A stretch of 64,000 bases of DNA from Shewanella donghaensis (GTDB lineage: Bacteria; Pseudomonadota; Gammaproteobacteria; Enterobacterales; Shewanellaceae): NCBI RefSeq assembly GCF_007567505.1, contig NZ_CP041783.1:3658001-3722000 (forward strand), written 5' to 3'. The notes beneath the pieces were generated by a model that saw nothing but the letters and a program-made list of their open reading frames with translations, searched no databases and was not told the origin of the DNA. Below, piece after piece: positions 63,149 through 64,000 of the stretch (its first letter is position 1; each line of letters starts with the position of its first letter). The position numbers were made by a program, and so were the translations under genes.

Positions 63149-63634
63149 ATGCAAAAGCAACAAGGTTTTACATTAATCGAATTAGTGGTAGTCATTATCA
63201 TCTTAGGTATTCTTGCTGTAGTCGCAGCACCTAAATTTATCAATCTTCAAGGTGATGCTCGTGTATCAACTTTGCAAGGTGCTAAAGCGGCAATTCAAAG
63301 TGCCAACAGCTTAGTTTATTCAAAAGCAGCTTTAGCTGGTGAAGAGAAAAAGCTATTGGGTTCAGTTGATATTGGCATTAGTGATGGTGCTGTTACTCCA
63401 AGTAATTTAGTTGCGACCGTATACGGTTATCTTGCAGGTACTCCTGCTGCAATTGAACATGCTGCATCATTTGATGCTTCAGAATGGGATGTTACAGTCA
63501 GTAATAGTACTAGCGGTGACGTGAAAATTCAGCAAGTCGGATCACCAGATTCCTGTTTTATCGAATATAAAGAGTCAACAGTCAGCGGCAGTCTTCCAAC
63601 GTTTTCTGATACTCCTTTAGCTTCTGCTTGCTAA
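63149..63634 (+). CDS. mshA: MshA-type major pilin, copy 3
   Basis: A 161-residue prepilin with leader MQKQQG before [38 protein letters not shown]. The N-terminal 68 residues are almost the same as in copy 2 ([18 protein letters not shown]). The C-terminal loop cysteines lie in DSCFIEY and the final ASAC. The middle (GSVDIGISDGAVTPSNLVATVYGYLAG) is again different. It precedes mshC, the usual place of mshA. Confidence 0.9.
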   Translation: MQKQQGFTLIELVVVIIILGILAVVAAPKFINLQGDARVSTLQGAKAAIQSANSLVYSKAALAGEEKKLLGSVDIGISDGAVTPSNLVATVYGYLAGTPAAIEHAASFDASEWDVTVSNSTSGDVKIQQVGSPDSCFIEYKESTVSGSLPTFSDTPLASAC

Positions 63635-63656
63635 TATAAAAATATTTATAAAAAAT

Positions 63657-63681
63657 AAAGCCTGCTTACGCAGGCTTTTTT
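63657..63681 (+). terminator. Terminator after mshA copy 3
   Basis: AAAGCCTGC-TTAC-GCAGGCTTTTTTA, about 23 bases after the stop; one loop base differs from those after copies 1 and 2. Confidence 0.82.
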
Positions 63682-63818
63682 ATTGCCTGCAGATAAAGAG
63701 ACAACCTAATTCGATGATGTTAAACAAGTCAGCTAATTAGATATTTTAATAAAGGATATCAAGACGTTTATGGTATATTTTGCCATACTAACAAAAGGTA
63801 TGTTTTTGATAGGTAGTA

Positions 63819-64000
63819 ATGATCTTAATCCATCGGTTTATGCATAAACGCTTGAATACTGGTTTCAGCTTAGTTGAGCTGGTGACGACGATCCTGATTG
63901 TTGGGATTATTGCGGTATTCGTGATCCCAAAACTTATCCCCCAGTCAAGTTACAGCGCTTATACTTTACGTAATGAATTTATCAGTGAACTGAGACAAGT
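63819..64000 (+). CDS. mshC: MSHA minor pilin MshC, 5' part only
   Basis: The coding sequence runs off the window end. It begins MILIHRFMHKRLNTG (or at the second Met, position 63840), followed by the prepilin cleavage region FSLVELVTTILIVGIIAVFVIPK. Glu is at +5, so it is a type IV pilin-like protein. Position after mshA and the SSYSAYTLRNEFISELRQ segment fit MshC. About 60 residues are visible; the rest of the msh operon (mshD, mshO, mshP, mshQ) presumably lies beyond. Confidence 0.8.
   Translation, partial: MILIHRFMHKRLNTGFSLVELVTTILIVGIIAVFVIPKLIPQSSYSAYTLRNEFISELRQ

Overview
The window is chromosomal DNA of a gammaproteobacterium, most likely a Shewanella. The gene content and order (rrn operon; pil cluster running into coaE-zapD-yacG-mutT; nadC/ampD/ampE; pdhR-aceEF-lpdA; acnB; hslVU with a DUF971 gene; ftsN-argS-priA-rpmE; csrD followed by a complete MSHA pilus locus), the protein sequences and the AT-rich intergenic DNA all point there. 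This assignment is from recognition, not from a search.

Layout. 1-312 is a decayed rRNA-operon tail (terminator, pseudo tRNA-Thr, pseudo 5S, second terminator). 313-1602 is a long rrn leader with a 16-copy octamer repeat, two stringent-type promoters and boxA. 1603-6717 holds 16S, 23S and 5S rRNA with no tRNA in the spacer, followed by a terminator and a small 5S-like scar. 7187-13772 (minus) carries mutT, yacG, zapD, coaE, pilD, pilC, pilB and pilA, that is, housekeeping genes behind a type IV pilus core. 14665-15543 is nadC, divergent from ampD-ampE. 17643-24787 is the pyruvate dehydrogenase block with a perfect PdhR-type operator in front of pdhR. 24942-31704 carries a very large periplasmic-sensor GGDEF-EAL protein and a patatin/beta-barrel outer-membrane phospholipase. 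31795-38240 contains a HAD phosphatase, acnB, a MITE-like element, a DUF971 gene and the heat-shock protease genes hslU/hslV behind a near-perfect sigma-32 promoter; hslU shows an apparent one-base deletion near its start. 38486-48308 contains an unrecognised 716-residue anchored protein, ftsN, argS, priA, a FimV-like protein, rpmE and a malic enzyme gene.

48603-64000 is the MSHA (mannose-sensitive haemagglutinin) pilus locus: csrD/mshH, mshI, a PilN-type gene, mshJ, mshK, mshL, mshM, mshN, mshE, mshG, mshF, mshB, then three tandem MshA-type major pilin genes, each with its own terminator hairpin, and the start of mshC cut by the window end. Two type IV pilus systems are therefore present; the only prepilin peptidase seen (PilD) probably processes pilins of both.

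No wholly new multi-gene system is evident. The most unusual items are the triplicated mshA cassettes, the 160-bp inverted-repeat element beside acnB, the frameshifted hslU start, the rRNA-operon debris, the octamer array upstream of the rrn promoters, an orphan PdhR-like operator between pilA and nadC, and the uncharacterised 716-residue protein.
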